In this document: positions 48,531-60,991 of the stretch, one piece after another
Layout: each line of letters starts with the position of its first letter
How positions within the stretch are numbered: position 1 is the first letter of the stretch
NCBI GenBank assembly: GCA_023974075.1
Contig: CM043788.1
Coordinates: 13,419,216-13,483,215, forward strand
DNA: 64,000 nt
Direction of reading: 5' to 3'
From: Chaenocephalus aceratus
Taxonomy: Eukaryota > Chordata > Actinopteri > Perciformes > Channichthyidae
Notes under the pieces: generated by a model
Database searches by the model: none
The model's input: only the letters and a program-made list of their open reading frames with translations
What the model was told of the DNA's origin: nothing
Program-made: the position numbers and the translations under genes

Positions 48531-48543
48531 TGGATTTCTATTG

Positions 48544-49192
48544 CATGGGTGATTAACTGCTGACAGAGCACCGAGCACTATGGAAACAGTATAACGGGTA
48601 CAGCAAAATAACTATAAAAGTAATTATATTGAGTGTGTTCATCTTTCTTTCAATTATGGCTATATGAAAGAGATAAAAACAATTAAGCCATCAAATATAT
48701 TGTTTACTTTTAACATCGTTTTTGCCCCTAATAGGAATAATTAAATGCTTTAAAAGTCCCCACAGTGTTGCTTGACAGGGAATGAAACTCAGAGTTTGAT
48801 CCATTATTGAACCAAACAATGCAATTCGGCCCCAAATATTTTGGGAAGCCAATTTTCTTCAGCATGTATACTCTGCAGTGGTTAGATTGTATGGCTAAAT
48901 GCTATTTCTATACACATTTTGTAAAGAATATACCTTAGAGCATCAGATTGCCTGTTATCAGAAGTATATCATTGTGTACTTGACACTGAAACAGAAGCTG
49001 TTCCCATGCAATCTGTATGTTCTATGCTTAGCCTCCGGATTGCTTTCACAAGTGACTTGTTATTTATTTTCTATTCTTATTCCAACTGATGCTCAGAGGT
49101 GTATTTGTCTCTTTCTGCCCTTTCAATCGCCAATCTGTTTGAAAAATACCGTGGTTTGTTCTCCAGCTACAATACAAACCCCTTTTACACTA
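48544..49192. other. NOS1AP intron, unique part
   Basis: No exon or element recognised. Confidence 0.5.
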
Positions 49193-49200
49193 TATTTGAA

Positions 49201-49881
49201 CAGTGGCGAACAGTGTCTAACACAGCTGGACCTTCTGTAGACACACACACACCCCCCCCCCTCTCCTCTGCGGCATTATAATGTCCGTCTTTTCACTGAA
49301 TTGTCGTCTTGAAAAGGGTACTCCACAAACAATTCCGCAACAACTTCATCTTCACCTGTTGCACTTGTCATTTCAACGTTAGAACAATAAAACGGCATGA
49401 ATTGCTCGTCGCATTCATAGATCCTCTGTCTCGAGCCAGTTAACTAGCGGGTTTTCTAGAATACCCTGGAACCGAGGGAAACTCTGAAAGAATACGCCCA
49501 TTGGCTACAAATCAATATATGATTGGTTGATCAAACTGTCAGTCCAAACGTACGCTCTCATTCAGTGCAACGGCCAGGGCATTCGATCAAGGATGTAGAA
49601 TACCTTGGTTGAAGGATATTCTACCCAGAGACCCAGAACAAGATCTGATTGGTTGCTTTCTTTTCTAACACAAACCCACTGAAATGCGTAGTGCATGGTC
49701 CGAGAAGGACAAACACATCAACGTAACACTGTAATATTACAGATCAACCACACGGATACAATTCTCATTTATTCATTTTATTACATTTTATTTATATAAT
49801 TAAATCAATTTTTTGTTTGTTTTATCTAAGTGTTCCAGGGTATTCTCTGAATACCTTGAAGGCCCTGACGGTTTGCCACTG
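49201..49881. mobile_element. hAT element (CAGTGGCGAAC family)
   Basis: A 681-bp element starting CAGTGGCGAACAG and ending GGTTTGCCACTG, with a perfect TATTTGAA duplication (49193-49200 and 49882-49889). Subterminal segments GAATACCCTGGAAC and GTTCCAGGGTATTC are in inverted orientation. A fragment of the same family is at 58080-58150. Confidence 0.9.
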
Positions 49882-49889
49882 TATTTGAA

Positions 49890-50972
49890 AGAGGACTTTC
49901 TTCCACTGAAACACATGAAAGCCATCTGACTGTACTCAATAAAGCTTTTGTTGCTAGTGTGATTTCAAGAGAAGAAAAAGCATTCACAAAGACAGCGTAG
50001 AAAGACATAGAAGATTAAACAAGACAAAAAGAGAATAACACACCATAATGAAAAAAAAGAACGGGCTTATACAAATCAAGCGTGCCATAAAAACGTCATC
50101 TGAAGCAGTTTTGTTTTGTGTGTTTGATGTGTGGAAGGTTGCAAGGAGAAGATTAAGCAGACTTTATTTCTCTCTTAACTACCAGCAGTGAAAGAATGGC
50201 TGCACTTTAGATCACAGTCACATAAAAAGGCTTTAGTAGCCTATCATTTTTAACACAGGGACGGGCTGTGTGTGTTTCTCTCTCTCCCATTCTGACTCAT
50301 ACTCTCTCCCCCCCACTTCTTTCTCTGATCGATGGTTTAAAAGGGGCTAATGAATGACCCGGCCTCTATTATGTTGAATTGAAGTGAGAGTGATGGAGCA
50401 GAGCTTGGAGAGTGTTCATGGAATACAGAATTCTGCCGCGGCTGAGAGGTCAACGCGTGTGTTTGTGTGTGTGAAGACACACTGTGTTAATACAAAGACA
50501 TTTCACAGCGGTAAAAATGTACAGTTACCATAGAGACAGTTTCTTGGCTACCACTTACTTGTTGTGTCAAACCAATTGAAAAACAACCAATAGTCAAAAA
50601 ATGCTTATTTTGCATATGCATTGGGTTCTTCTCTTCCCTGGATGAAGAACCCTTCTTTAAATCTATTCCACTTACATTATTAAAATTGTAATTAACTTTG
50701 TTTTGTGAAAAAATACTTTATTTGAAGGAAAACGTAAGGAGATCTCCTAGGGGTGTTTGTGCAAGGAGGAAACCTTAACTAAGACAATAAAGAAAATCAT
50801 AACTTCATGTGTTTGTGCATGGTCATTTTCAGATATGGGTTGCGGTTCTGTTGTTTGACTACCTTTTTGATTTGCACCACCATTACATTGACACTTTTAT
50901 GGGTTTTGGGGAAACAACTCAACAACTTTTGGATGGTTTGCCATTAAACTTAGTAGGGCCAAATATGTCCCC
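49890..50972. other. NOS1AP intron, unique part
   Basis: No exon or element recognised. Confidence 0.5.
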
Positions 50973-50980
50973 CATAGCAC

Positions 50981-52037
50981 TAGGGGTGTAACGGTTCACA
51001 AACATTTCGGTTCGGTACGTACCTCGATTTTTAGGTCACGGTTCGGTACGTTTTCGGTACAGCAGAAAATATTATCGCAAAACATAAAATATATATATAT
51101 ATATTTTTTATTATTATTAAACTGTGAATAATGTATTCACTCAAATAAATACAAAATGTAATAAAATAAACATTAAGGTGCAGCATTTCGATGAACTGAA
51201 ATAATCTGTATTTGAACTTTACTGTACTAGTACTCACAAAACATAAACTATTAGTTTTGGGTTTTTAATTATTGGTAAACTGTGAATATTCACTCAAATA
51301 AATACAAAATATAATAAAAAAAACATTAAGGTGCAGCATTTCGATGAACTGAAATAATCTGTATTTGAACTGTACTGTACCTAAGCAGCCAGTTTGACAT
51401 TATGACTTGCTTGTCATTGTATTTTCATGTTTTTTTAAAGAAAAATTAACTTGTCCACATTGCTTGCCAAAAGGGCAGATTTGCTGGCACTAACAATGTC
51501 TCCTGCTGTGGAGAACACCCTCTCGCCATCGACAGAGGTAGCAGATACAGCCTTTTCAAATGAGTGTGCAAGTTTGATGTATTGCCAGCCGCGTAACCAA
51601 TTTTTGTTGAACCGAACCTAACAGCTTTGGTTCGGTCCACCTGTCTTTGTCCGTCATCCTCGTACGTAACTGCAAAACCAAAATGTTCCCAAACCGGAGA
51701 CTTCAATGATGCTGGAGGATTTTCGAGCTCAACTTTATCTGTGCCATTTCGACAGTTCCTCAAATTACTGACTACATTTGAACGCATCCCTGTGACCAGC
51801 GCTCATAGTATGCCTCTCGTCCAATGAAATGACTTGGTCGCTCTATGACACGTTGAACCCAATGTGAGCAAATTACTCTGTATGCTGCTACGCAGCACCT
51901 GAGATTACTTCCAAAAAGTTGTTCACGTTCTCAATTGTTTACGTTTAACGTTATATTCCTTCGGTACACACGTGTACCGAACCAAAGGGCCCATACCGAA
52001 TCATTTCGGTACGGGTACGTATACCGTTACACCCCTA
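50981..52037 (-). mobile_element. hAT element with both ends of a transposase (internal deletion)
   Basis: A 1057-bp element with TIRs TAGGGGTGTAACGGT ... ACCGTTACACCCCTA and a perfect CATAGCAC duplication (50973-50980 and 52038-52045). The minus strand frame 51787-51446 carries a BED-type zinc-finger region: SPVWEHFGFAVTYEDDGQ, then TKIGYAAGNTSNLHTHLKR. In another frame at about 51555-51450 it reads ATSVDGERVFSTAGDIVSAS, then KSALLASNVDK, the start of the C-terminal hAT dimerisation domain. The RNase H-like catalytic core between them is missing, so this is a deletion derivative of a full hAT transposon. Confidence 0.92.
51446..51787 (-). pseudogene. hAT transposase remnant (BED finger joined to dimerisation domain)
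   Basis: The N-terminal part (residues about 25-80) is a BED zinc finger in which the expected Cys-x2-Cys pair is lost (it reads AVRFGSTKIGYAAG), while the LHTHLKR end remains. The C-terminal third is out of frame with the hAT dimerisation sequence that the DNA otherwise encodes. The catalytic core is absent. It would not give an active transposase; a DNA-binding product is conceivable but the lost cysteines argue against it. Confidence 0.8.
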
Positions 52038-52045
52038 CATAGCAC

Positions 52046-52374
52046 GTGATCGCCTCACTTTCCCTCTGATGCCATTGCAATGTATGTAACATTCTAATCA
52101 GTTGTACTAAACTCAGATGGTGTTTACATTGTTATTATCAGCATGCAATGCTAGCCTTTAGCTCAAAGCACCAGTGTCTTTGTCAGACCCTGTGTGGCAG
52201 TTCTCACAAAAATAGAATAACACATTAACAAACATGTTTTTTTTAATAATCTATTCTACGTCTGCTTCTTTTACTGAGGCCAAATACCACAAAATGGAAT
52301 CTACACCATATGATGTGGTGGTACCATTACCCCATCTGTCCATTCTCGCATATCATCACCAATGGGGCAGTAAA
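52046..52374. other. Short intron spacer
   Basis: No feature recognised. Confidence 0.5.
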
Positions 52375-53161
52375 GCCCGCGTCACACTGTCTCGAAATTG
52401 ACACCAGATGGACACACACATAAAGGAAATGTTCAATTCAGCTGTGATTGTAAACAACATCGGGCCATTCGTCGAGGCATCTTAAGTCATCGTATGGCCG
52501 CTGGTGGAGTTTCTCAGGCTCCGGCAGCAACTTCGTTGACATGCCAACATTTTTTCGAAAGACCTGCGAAGGTCATTTCGTGTTGAATTTGTGTGTCCAT
52601 TTTGCCCATCGTGAGGGCATCTTGTCAAATCGTGTCATCTTTCGTCTTACTTCGTGTGATCATCAGTGCCATCCGGGCATTTTTCCGCCTCACGAAGACA
52701 ATACGAAGGAACCAAGAAAGCTGCCCGATTGTCTTAGGAAGGCAACACGACTACGTGAAGCCCTCGCAATGCCGTCGTGTAGCCATCGTATTATAGTAAC
52801 AATTTGTGTTCTGGATGAACTGAAAAGGATATTACATTGTTGTTGTTACTTTCGTTTGCAGTTTGTATGTCTTATTTAAATGTATGTAGGTTAACTTCCT
52901 GGTTTTATTTAGATGCTTTATTTTGAAGGCGAGTTTATATTCTGTTGACAGGAAGTGTTTGTTGCATGGAGAACAACATGACGGCAGTATGTGTGGTTCG
53001 GGTGTGGCCTTCTGTAGGGCATAATCGTACTTGCTTTGTCGGCTGTTGCTTGGCGTTGACCAAGTTCGGGGTATCTATCTTCGTGGTGAAATTCACAATT
53101 CCATATTCATGTGTACCATCAGAATGTAAATAATTTCGGTACGGGACAGTGTGATGCGGGC
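52375..53161. mobile_element. Unclassified TIR element
   Basis: The termini GCCCGCGTCACACTGTC and GACAGTGTGATGCGGGC are inverted repeats with one mismatch in 17, enclosing 787 bp. The interior is unusually rich in TCGT/CGTC words relative to the flanking intron. No clear target duplication was found, so the superfamily is open. No coding domain is recognisable. Confidence 0.7.
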
Positions 53162-53334
53162 GGCTTAACACATTAACCAATCCAATCCTAAAGGGAGACA
53201 TTGCATGAAGATAATAAAAACGCTGCAAATAAAAACCTGGTTACGGCCTTTTAAAAAACCTACTAATGTATACAAGCCAGCCGACACATCCCATCATTGC
53301 TGCTAATGTCTTTGCAAACGCAGTCTCTGCTTGT

Positions 53335-54322
53335 CTAGCCTGACATCTCATCAGTGATGTCTGGCTCCACCGCCACCTCAAGCGTCAACCTTTACAAGAA
53401 ACTGAAAACTTGCTTTTATCCTTCCGGGACAAAGATTGTCCCACTCTTGACCTAACAATCAACATCGGCACCTCTATTGTTTCCCCGACTCAGACTGCAA
53501 AGGAATCTGGGTGTGACCCTAGAGTAACAACCTGTCCTTCACTGCAAACATCGCTGCTACAACCCGCTGCTGCAGATACACGCTTTACAACATCAGGAGG
53601 ATACGTCCCCAGCTGACCCAGAAAGCGACGCAGGTTCTGTCCAGGCTCTCGTCCCCCTCTACGCCTAGACTACTGCAACTCCCTCCTGGCTGGTCTACCT
53701 GCATGTGCCCATCCGACCTCTGCAGCTCATCCCAGAATGCAGCGGCTCGTCTGGTCTTCAACCTTCCTAAATTCCTCCCACACTCACTCCGCTCCTCCGC
53801 TCCCTCCACTGGCTTCCGGTAACTGCTAGAATCCACTTCAAGACAATGGTACGTGCGTACCATGCTCCGATGGATCGGGCCCTTCCTACATCCAGGGACA
53901 TGGTTAAACCGTACACCCCAGCACGTGCACTCCGCTTTGCATCAGCAAACAGCTCGCTGCACCCGCACTGCGAGGGGGACCCAAGTTCCATCAGCAAAAA
54001 CAACGTGGGTTTTGCTATCCTGGCTCCAAAATGGTGGAATGGGAGCTCCCCATTGAAATCAGGACAGCAGAAAGCTTACCACAACCTTCCAGACTGAAAA
54101 CTCATCTCTTTCGACTCCACTTCGAGCGATAGAACTATTAACAAAGCACTTATATACTAATTATCTAAAGCCAGTTGAGTAGCACTTGAAATGTTTTTGC
54201 TCTATGAAACCTGATGTACTTATAATGATTCTGTTTTCTTCAAGTTGTGTATTTGTTGTCGAACGCACTTATTGTAAGTCGCTTTGGATAAAAGCATCAG
54301 CTAAATGCAATGTAATGTAAAT
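53335..54322 (+). mobile_element. Rex1-type LINE, 5'-truncated
   Basis: Successive frames encode the C-terminal part of a Rex1/Babar LINE: YTLYNIRRIRP-like sequence at about 53575, CNSLLAGLPACAHPTS, QNAARLVFNLPKFLPHSL at about 53740, and DMVKPYTPARALRFASANS then ILAPKWWNGSSP at 53900-54060. The 3' end GTAAGTCGCTTTGGATAAAA followed by GCATCAGCTAAATGCAATGT is the well-known Rex1 tail. Several frameshifts mark it as dead. A possible short duplication GACATCT flanks it (53342 and 54323). Confidence 0.87.
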
Positions 54323-54765
54323 GGACATCTTGAAGCTGGCAGCTGAGCATTTTTTATGTTGTTATTGGTATACTTATGCTCATAGGCCACATGATTCTTT
54401 GTTGTTTTCGAGGAAAGGGAAGTTAATGCAACTGCACTTAACACCTACAGGATTGCAGATGACAAAACAACTAATAATGGACCTATGTGGGTTGGAAAAA
54501 AAAATTGTTGATGATTGTTTATGTATTTATCCGGTTTTGATGAGAAAACATCTCGTTCTCAGCTACAGTAGGTGATGAAAAGAAGGGAAAGTTATAGTTG
54601 TTGTGTTAAGTGTGAATTCACTTCACTCTAACCTTGTGGGGTCATTCAGTGTCAGCTAATGGCTTATACTTATAGACTTCGATTATGATTGGAAAGCCAA
54701 AATATTCCTGATATGCATATAAAAGATGTAAAGAAAAACCTACTTGAGGGTGTCATATTTGTCAT
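54323..54765. other. NOS1AP intron, unique part
   Basis: No feature recognised. Confidence 0.45.
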
Positions 54766-54767
54766 AC

Positions 54768-54845
54768 TGATATTCTGTACAACTGTGGAAGTCCACTGAG
54801 ACAAATGTAACATTTGTGATACAGTATTGGGGCTATATAAATAAC

Positions 54846-54901
<56 letters not shown>
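54768..54901 (+). mobile_element. L2-type 3' tail with (TTGA)n
   Basis: GGAAGTCCACTGAGACAAAT, then TTGTGATACAGTATTGGGGC and TATATAAATAACATTGA followed by about 13 TTGA units, is the common 3' end of L2 LINEs (and SINEs that borrow it). Only the untranslated end is present. Confidence 0.8.
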
Positions 54902-54902
<1 letters not shown>

Positions 54903-56000
54903 CTTGTTCATAGGTAGTTGCATTGGATAGGATTGAGTAAGATTCAGCATAAATTAAACTTGTTTCAGGTAGTATATTGTTGTCTAAAATGGATGTTATA
55001 AGAGAAGGAAGTGTGGTGTTTTTATATCTCAACATGGGCATGGGTGTTTAAATATAGTTGGACCGAATAAAGCTCCTAAATTTCACTGAGGATCAATTGT
55101 ATCATCATTGACATTGAGGAGCACTGATAGAAAAATGACACATGGCTTTTTCAGACACATCAATGGTAAGGTCATGAGTAATTCACAACACTGCTTGGTT
55201 AAGATAATTGAATTTAATAGCCTTTCAGCACTCTTTTATTAAATATCCATATCTCACTGAAATGATCCTTTTTTCTAGAACTTTGTCTCACCCTCTCTTT
55301 CTTACTCTCTCAATTGAGTTTATTTTGTTTCCCTCTCTGTAAAAGGCTGCAGTGCTTTTACAGCAGAGGCAGAAATAACCCACAGTCGAACAAGTTATTG
55401 TTTCCATAGTGTAGGTGGTGTGTGTGTGGATTGCTTCTTGTCAGCTACAGCAATATTGGAGGTGTGATGTATTAATCATCGGATGCCAGAGCTGAGATGT
55501 AAACACAGACTGAAGTCAATATGGTGTACCATTTTATTGGTCAATGTGTACTTTTATGAAACAAGATACAGTTTAGTTTCTATCTACAGCAAGTACACCA
55601 TTGGCTCTGCCTCACACACACTCCCTTTCTACAGTGTTTATGTCTCTTGCTGTTACTCGATTTACAACTCCTACTGTGAACTGTGGTATCATGAAACAAA
55701 CGTATTGTAGTTTTGATTTCTGTATTTTAGACAATGTCATCTGGGGTGGGGAGGCAGCTGCAGTCTGACATTCAAAGCTACTGCAGGACAAACATGTGTA
55801 AGCTGCGTCCTGATCCAGCCTCTAAACTGGGACACAATTTGCCCTGACGCCTGTTTTAGTCGTCTGTGTAGCTACACCTGAACCCTTTCTATAACAAAAA
55901 CAATTGACAAACACCATAATTTGCTATACCTGCTTTTCTCGTGGAAAGATCAACATTCATAAAAAGTACATTGATGTGGATGTGAAAGAAACAAAAACCA
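54902..56000. other. NOS1AP intron, unique part
   Basis: No exon or element recognised. An 18-base string CCCTGACGCCTGTTTTAG at 55842 also occurs at 26127, without further similarity that I can see. Confidence 0.45.
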
Positions 56001-56008
56001 GAGTGAAC

Positions 56009-56245
56009 TAGGGCTGCACGATTTGGGGAAATAATCTAATCGTGAATTTTCTGACAGATATTGCGATTCGATTTGCGATATTTGTTTTTAAGCGACCCAA
56101 CAGAAGTTTATTGTAAAATGCGGCCATATCTCCGGCTAGGAAGGTCGTATCAAGATGCTCTCGTAATAATGAAGAAAGCGAAAAAAACGCAGGCTTTGCG
56201 ATTTGTTAATCGCATCATTTAAAAATCGATTAATCGTTCAGCCTA
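56009..56245. mobile_element. Short hAT MITE, perfect TSD
   Basis: A 237-bp element with ends TAGGGCTGCACGATTTGG and TTAATCGTTCAGCCTA, flanked by the perfect duplication GAGTGAAC (56001-56008 and 56246-56253). No coding capacity. Confidence 0.93.
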
Positions 56246-56253
56246 GAGTGAAC

Positions 56254-57546
56254 TCATACTTCTGTTAAAATAATTACAATATCCACACAAAGAAAAGCTC
56301 AAACAGGCATGACTGCAAATCAAATTAAATCTAAAATAAACGTTTATTTGGTACTGACTCGACAGATTCTGTGTAGTTCTGTTCTTAGTATACAGACCAA
56401 ACTGCAGAGTGGAGTCTCTGCTAACAGTGACAACCACATATTACCCGTTGACAGCTGTCATATATGGGCCCATGTTTGTTCAGTGCTCTGCTGAATGCTG
56501 TATGAATTCAATGTTTTATGAACCCATATGTTTTTTACAAAATTTGCCGATTTTCCATACAGTATAGCGAGGGACGAGTTTTAACAACCCCAACAAAAAA
56601 GTTAAGAATCTCTAATCAAAACAAGTTGAGAAAACAAGAATCTGGCCAGCTATTTATACCCAAATGTGATACTACAGACACATTTCAGTAGTAGTATACA
56701 ACATTTGGGTTTGATACCTAGCTTTAGCATGGCGTTTTAGTGTGCGCATGTTGGTGTGGTTTAACAACGCTTTGTGCACAGCCTGGAAAGTGAGCTAATG
56801 GCCCTGAAGAGTCGCTGAGGCGTTATGACTTAATATGATCACACTCCACTTGCTTCATGCTCTCACACTCATTCACTACTCGCAGATGCTCTCGAACCTC
56901 CTAATTGATTAGTACTTAATATGACCTATTAATATCCACATAGAGTGCTCCAGCAGAAAAAGGGACGAATCGCAAAACTTATTTTTTGTGTAGCTTTTGC
57001 AGCAAACCTGCACAAGTAAGACGAAAAGAGTCCATGTAAATGGCAATGCAGACTATCTGTACTGCCATAGCCACTTGGTGCTCCTGTGCAATTAGCATGA
57101 TTCTAAATTAGCTTATATGCTCACCTTTGACACACATTGCTATGCAAATTAGCTTTATTACAACATTCTTATTCACAAATGTCAGCACTTATAGCCAAAT
57201 ATAGTATAGTATAATTCAAAAGGTTGGTGGTAAATGAAGGCCATTATAGGGAGTGTTGCACCCAGACTTTCCAGTGATCATGGCAGCATTGATTGAAGCC
57301 AGGTGAAGGCATCGTTATGCTTCGCTAAAAACTCATGTATTTTAGGATACAGTGACAGGAAGCAATGGCAGTTGTGACTTGTAAAATAAATGATTAAAGA
57401 AACATGATTTCTGAAAATACATGAAGGAGAAAATTAAAGAAAAAGATTGAAAAGCAAGATTTTTATATTAATTTCAAAATTGCTCCTCCCTTCCCCCTCT
57501 GCAAAAGAAAGCCAAATTATCCTAGAATGTTTGTTCTAGAATTTCA
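56254..57546. other. NOS1AP intron, unique part
   Basis: No exon or element recognised. Confidence 0.5.
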
Positions 57547-57550
57547 TTAA

Positions 57551-57968
57551 AGGTGGGGTAGGTAAGTTTCAGAAACCGGCTCGCGTGCACTAAAATGTGA
57601 AAGTACATAGCCGAAAAAGGGCACCTCCTCCAACACACATGAACGTGCACATGACGTCAGCAGACTGGTGAAAGTGGCCGCCTGTTGCTGGCGAGTCATT
57701 GAAGTACTGCTGCAATGCACGCCCAATGACAGCACGCCCAATGAGGGCACGAGATACATTTGTGCGTGGACGAGATGGAAGGCTGACAGACAGGGCGGCA
57801 ATCCAATCCGATTTTTACAGTATTACGGGTTCCACAGATGACATTTTTTTATGGATTTTTTGTCAAAGCACTTAAGATATTCATTGCTATCGGGATGTTA
57901 AGAGCATTCCATGGAATATAACAAAAAGTGTATCTCGAGCCGGTTTCTGAAACGTACCTACCCCACCT
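57551..57968. mobile_element. TTAA-flanked MITE (AGGTGGGGTAGGTA family)
   Basis: A 418-bp element with TIRs AGGTGGGGTAGGTAAGTTTC ... GAAACGTACCTACCCCACCT, flanked by TTAA on both sides (57547-57550 and 57969-57972). It is related to the innermost nest member at 11903-12277; the two share the ends and the right-hand half. It carries no coding sequence. Confidence 0.88.
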
Positions 57969-58079
57969 TTAATGCTGTGAAAAGGAACTTCAAATGGGAA
58001 AAAGTTCATGCACAATTCATTCTTTGTAAAATGCCCCTCAGTGTTTTGCCTTCTGGCTATTCCGCTAATTATTTTTTAA

Positions 58080-58150
58080 CAGTGGCGAACCGTCGGGGCC
58101 TTCAAGGTATTCAGAGAATACCCTGGAACACTCAGATAAAACAAAACCTA
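58080..58150. mobile_element. hAT left-end fragment (CAGTGGCGAAC family)
   Basis: CAGTGGCGAACCGTCGGGGC then CTTCAAGGTATTCAGAGAAT and ACCCTGGAACACTCAG match, in reverse complement, the right end of the element at 49201-49881. The rest is missing. Confidence 0.75.
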
Positions 58151-58229
58151 GTTAGCTGAGGACCAATAAGTACAGGTGAAGGCAAATTACTTACTATTTT
58201 CTATACGACTAATACCTTGTTTGCACTAA

Positions 58230-58998
58230 TGCCCCTCTCACACCAATGCGGTTCCCGTTCTAGCTCCGTGCTAGTGCTCTTCTGGTTCGGAACCGGTTTT
58301 GGTCTTTTCAGCCCCCGTTTTGTTCACACCGCCCAGAGCCCGACTAGTGCTGCCGCTGCTGCGTCATGACGTCACCGTTTATGTCGCTGATTTTCTCCCC
58401 AACGGTGCTCACAACAACGGGGGACTGCGTCGGGTCGATGATCGTGTAGCAACCAAAGCTAAACTGACTACTTGTTGTTGCTATCCTATTGTGGCATAAA
58501 CCGTTTTCTACAGGCACATTTTACCGGTGTATGTTACATTATGATCCTTGGGATAGTCGGACATGACAACCTGTGCAGCCCATGTATTGATTCCATCCGA
58601 TAGCTGCTATAATACAAAACAAAACGTCTGCCTGCTCTCCACAATGATCAATAACAGCGAACGGAGGGTCAAAGTAAGGTACAAATAAACAGAATCACAC
58701 GAAGCCTGAAAGTGTTGCCTGACTTTATAAAGTGTGTTTTTTTTTTACAAGTGTGTGGTTGCGTTCTCGTCACTTTGCTCAGCACTTACAACTTGTATTT
58801 GCCGTACTCGCCATAAACTGTTAGCTCAGGTTAATCTCACCCCCTCCGACGTAAGCGTGACGTATGTGGTTCTTGCTTCTAGGCCGAGAATGTTTTGGTG
58901 CTTAGAGCCAGCTCCACTGCGGTGTGAACAGGAAAACTGGTGCTTATCAGGCTCTAGCTCCGAACCGGCCCTGGAACCACATTGGTGTGAAAGGGGCA
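58230..58998. mobile_element. PIF/Harbinger-like element
   Basis: A 769-bp element with TIRs TGCCCCTCTCACACCAATG ... CATTGGTGTGAAAGGGGCA (imperfect, about 22 bp), flanked by TAA on both sides (58227-58229 and 58999-59001). The 3-bp TWA duplication suggests PIF/Harbinger. Subterminal GGAACCGG/CCGGTT motifs recur. No transposase frame is present. Confidence 0.8.
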
Positions 58999-59001
58999 TA
59001 A

Positions 59002-60990
59002 GTCATGAGTGTGTACGTTTTTGATTGATGTGGTCAATATCCTTGCACAGGAAAATAGAATGAATGAGCTCATCCACAAGATTCAAGCAAGGCTTTAATC
59101 AGAAGTAACTCCCCTGCCATCCTCATTGTTTACCCTGCTCTTTCCTAGATTGCATTATATTCCCTTTGTCCCTTATCTTTGCTTGTGCCAATACTTTGAA
59201 GAGGACAGTGAAAGCACCACTGAACATCTGAGGGTAATCTGGGGTAAATAATGCATCACTCTTTTGAATCGGCCCTATAGCCCCTAAGAGACTCTGTTCT
59301 GCTGCAGGGATCCAGGTAATTGGCATAGATGATGTATAGAGAAGATAGAGATAAACTGCCTAAGATAAAGACACGGTAATTGTAATTAGTGAAATTGACA
59401 TAGAGAAAAAGCGATATGGAGTTTGATAGAAACAGAGAAAGGGGGCTGGACAGAGATGGTGACAGATGTCCAACTTAAGAACTAGTTCATATCTTTACAG
59501 CCGGATATACAGGCTTTTGCTTTTGAGTGACAAATCTCTTAGCATTCATGTCAGCTGCCAAAATTGGAGATCCATTGGAGAATTGGCTCAGGGCATAACA
59601 TTTCCAAATACAGGACAACTGTACTCATAAAAAGTTAGTGAAATGAAGAAGGATTATTGTGTTTGAAATGACTGTCCTATCAACATTATTGTTTTATGTT
59701 GTTTTATGTTTCATGTGGAACCTAATTGCTGCAGGTCTCCCTTGAAAAAGAGATCTATGATCTCAATGGGACCAATCTGGATAAATAAAGGTTTGAAATG
59801 AAAACGTACACATTACATTGAAGAATCCGACAAAGCACTTTTATAAAGGAATAGCGGTTGCCTATGAGGGCCATTACACATCAGGGGCTAATTTGATAAA
59901 TATGCATATCGATATTTATCAATTGTGTTAGCAGAACAGGTTAAGTTAAGGATTATCATAAATAAATGATATGGTGGCTCTGTAGTCCAGAGTCTTACTT
60001 TATTCCCCTTTTCAAACTTGACAATGGCAGCAAAGAACAGTTTAACTGCTTCTGTTTATAGCTTCCGCAATAAAAGCTCTAGACACATACTAGTCACTGG
60101 CAATGAATTTGCATTCTTCTATCGTTTATTCATCACACTCCAAGTTTTTGAAGGCCTTACAGTAAGCGTAACACCAAACGACTAAACAGGGCCTTTCTCA
60201 GTATATTTAATTACAATCCATGTTGCTGTTTCAAAACATAACTTTTGTTTTTAATCCAGTCACCTCAATGGTTAAGACGTGGTAAAGTTTAGCCACTGAA
60301 TTGTTGTTAAAAGATTATTTTGGTCAAATTAAGGGGGTAAGGTGTAAAGGATGTTGGCTTGGTTATATGTTACCAGTGTTGACTGTTGCTGCAAGATGGA
60401 ATATAAACCTTATGTCAAAGTTGCATGTTTTGTTGACCCTGCCTTCTTCATAAGTAGCTGTTCAGACCATTAAAAGCCCTACCATTGCAAATAAAACCCT
60501 CAATTGACTGCATTGGTGGGGTGTGTTGCTTGAAATACCAGGGAGACATTTTAAATATGATCTACTTAATCCAATGTAAGTAACAGATCCATACACTTGA
60601 ATTTGATCAAATACAAAAACACTGCATGGACGTTAACAATAGTACAATGTTAGGTTGTACCACTGTGGAAAGGCTTAAATGCACCGGCCCTTCCATTTGT
60701 GATGATCTCCAAGTAAAATGTGGAATTGCAAAGCAATCCATCAGCAAAGTGTTTCATTTCATTTCATTAACACCTTGCCAACATAGTAATCCTATTCAGA
60801 TGGGTAAAATGTCTGAAGGCATTATGCTCTTTATTCCTTTTAGGACAGTGGTTAGTTACTCTCATGGCCTCAAGAGGTCAAAAGTGTTGGAACCAATGTC
60901 ATCACAGACAAGAAATTATTTGCTTGCCTTTGCTTATTTGACTCTAATCTTGTTTTCTCTCGCGTAAAGATCAGCAATAAAGAATAAACT
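59002..60990. other. NOS1AP intron, mostly unique
   Basis: The only repeat-like piece is at about 59730-59800 (TCTCAATGGGACCAATCTGG, ATAAATAAAGG), which resembles the 3' end of a LINE. The rest shows no exon or element. Confidence 0.45.
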
Positions 60991-60991
60991 A

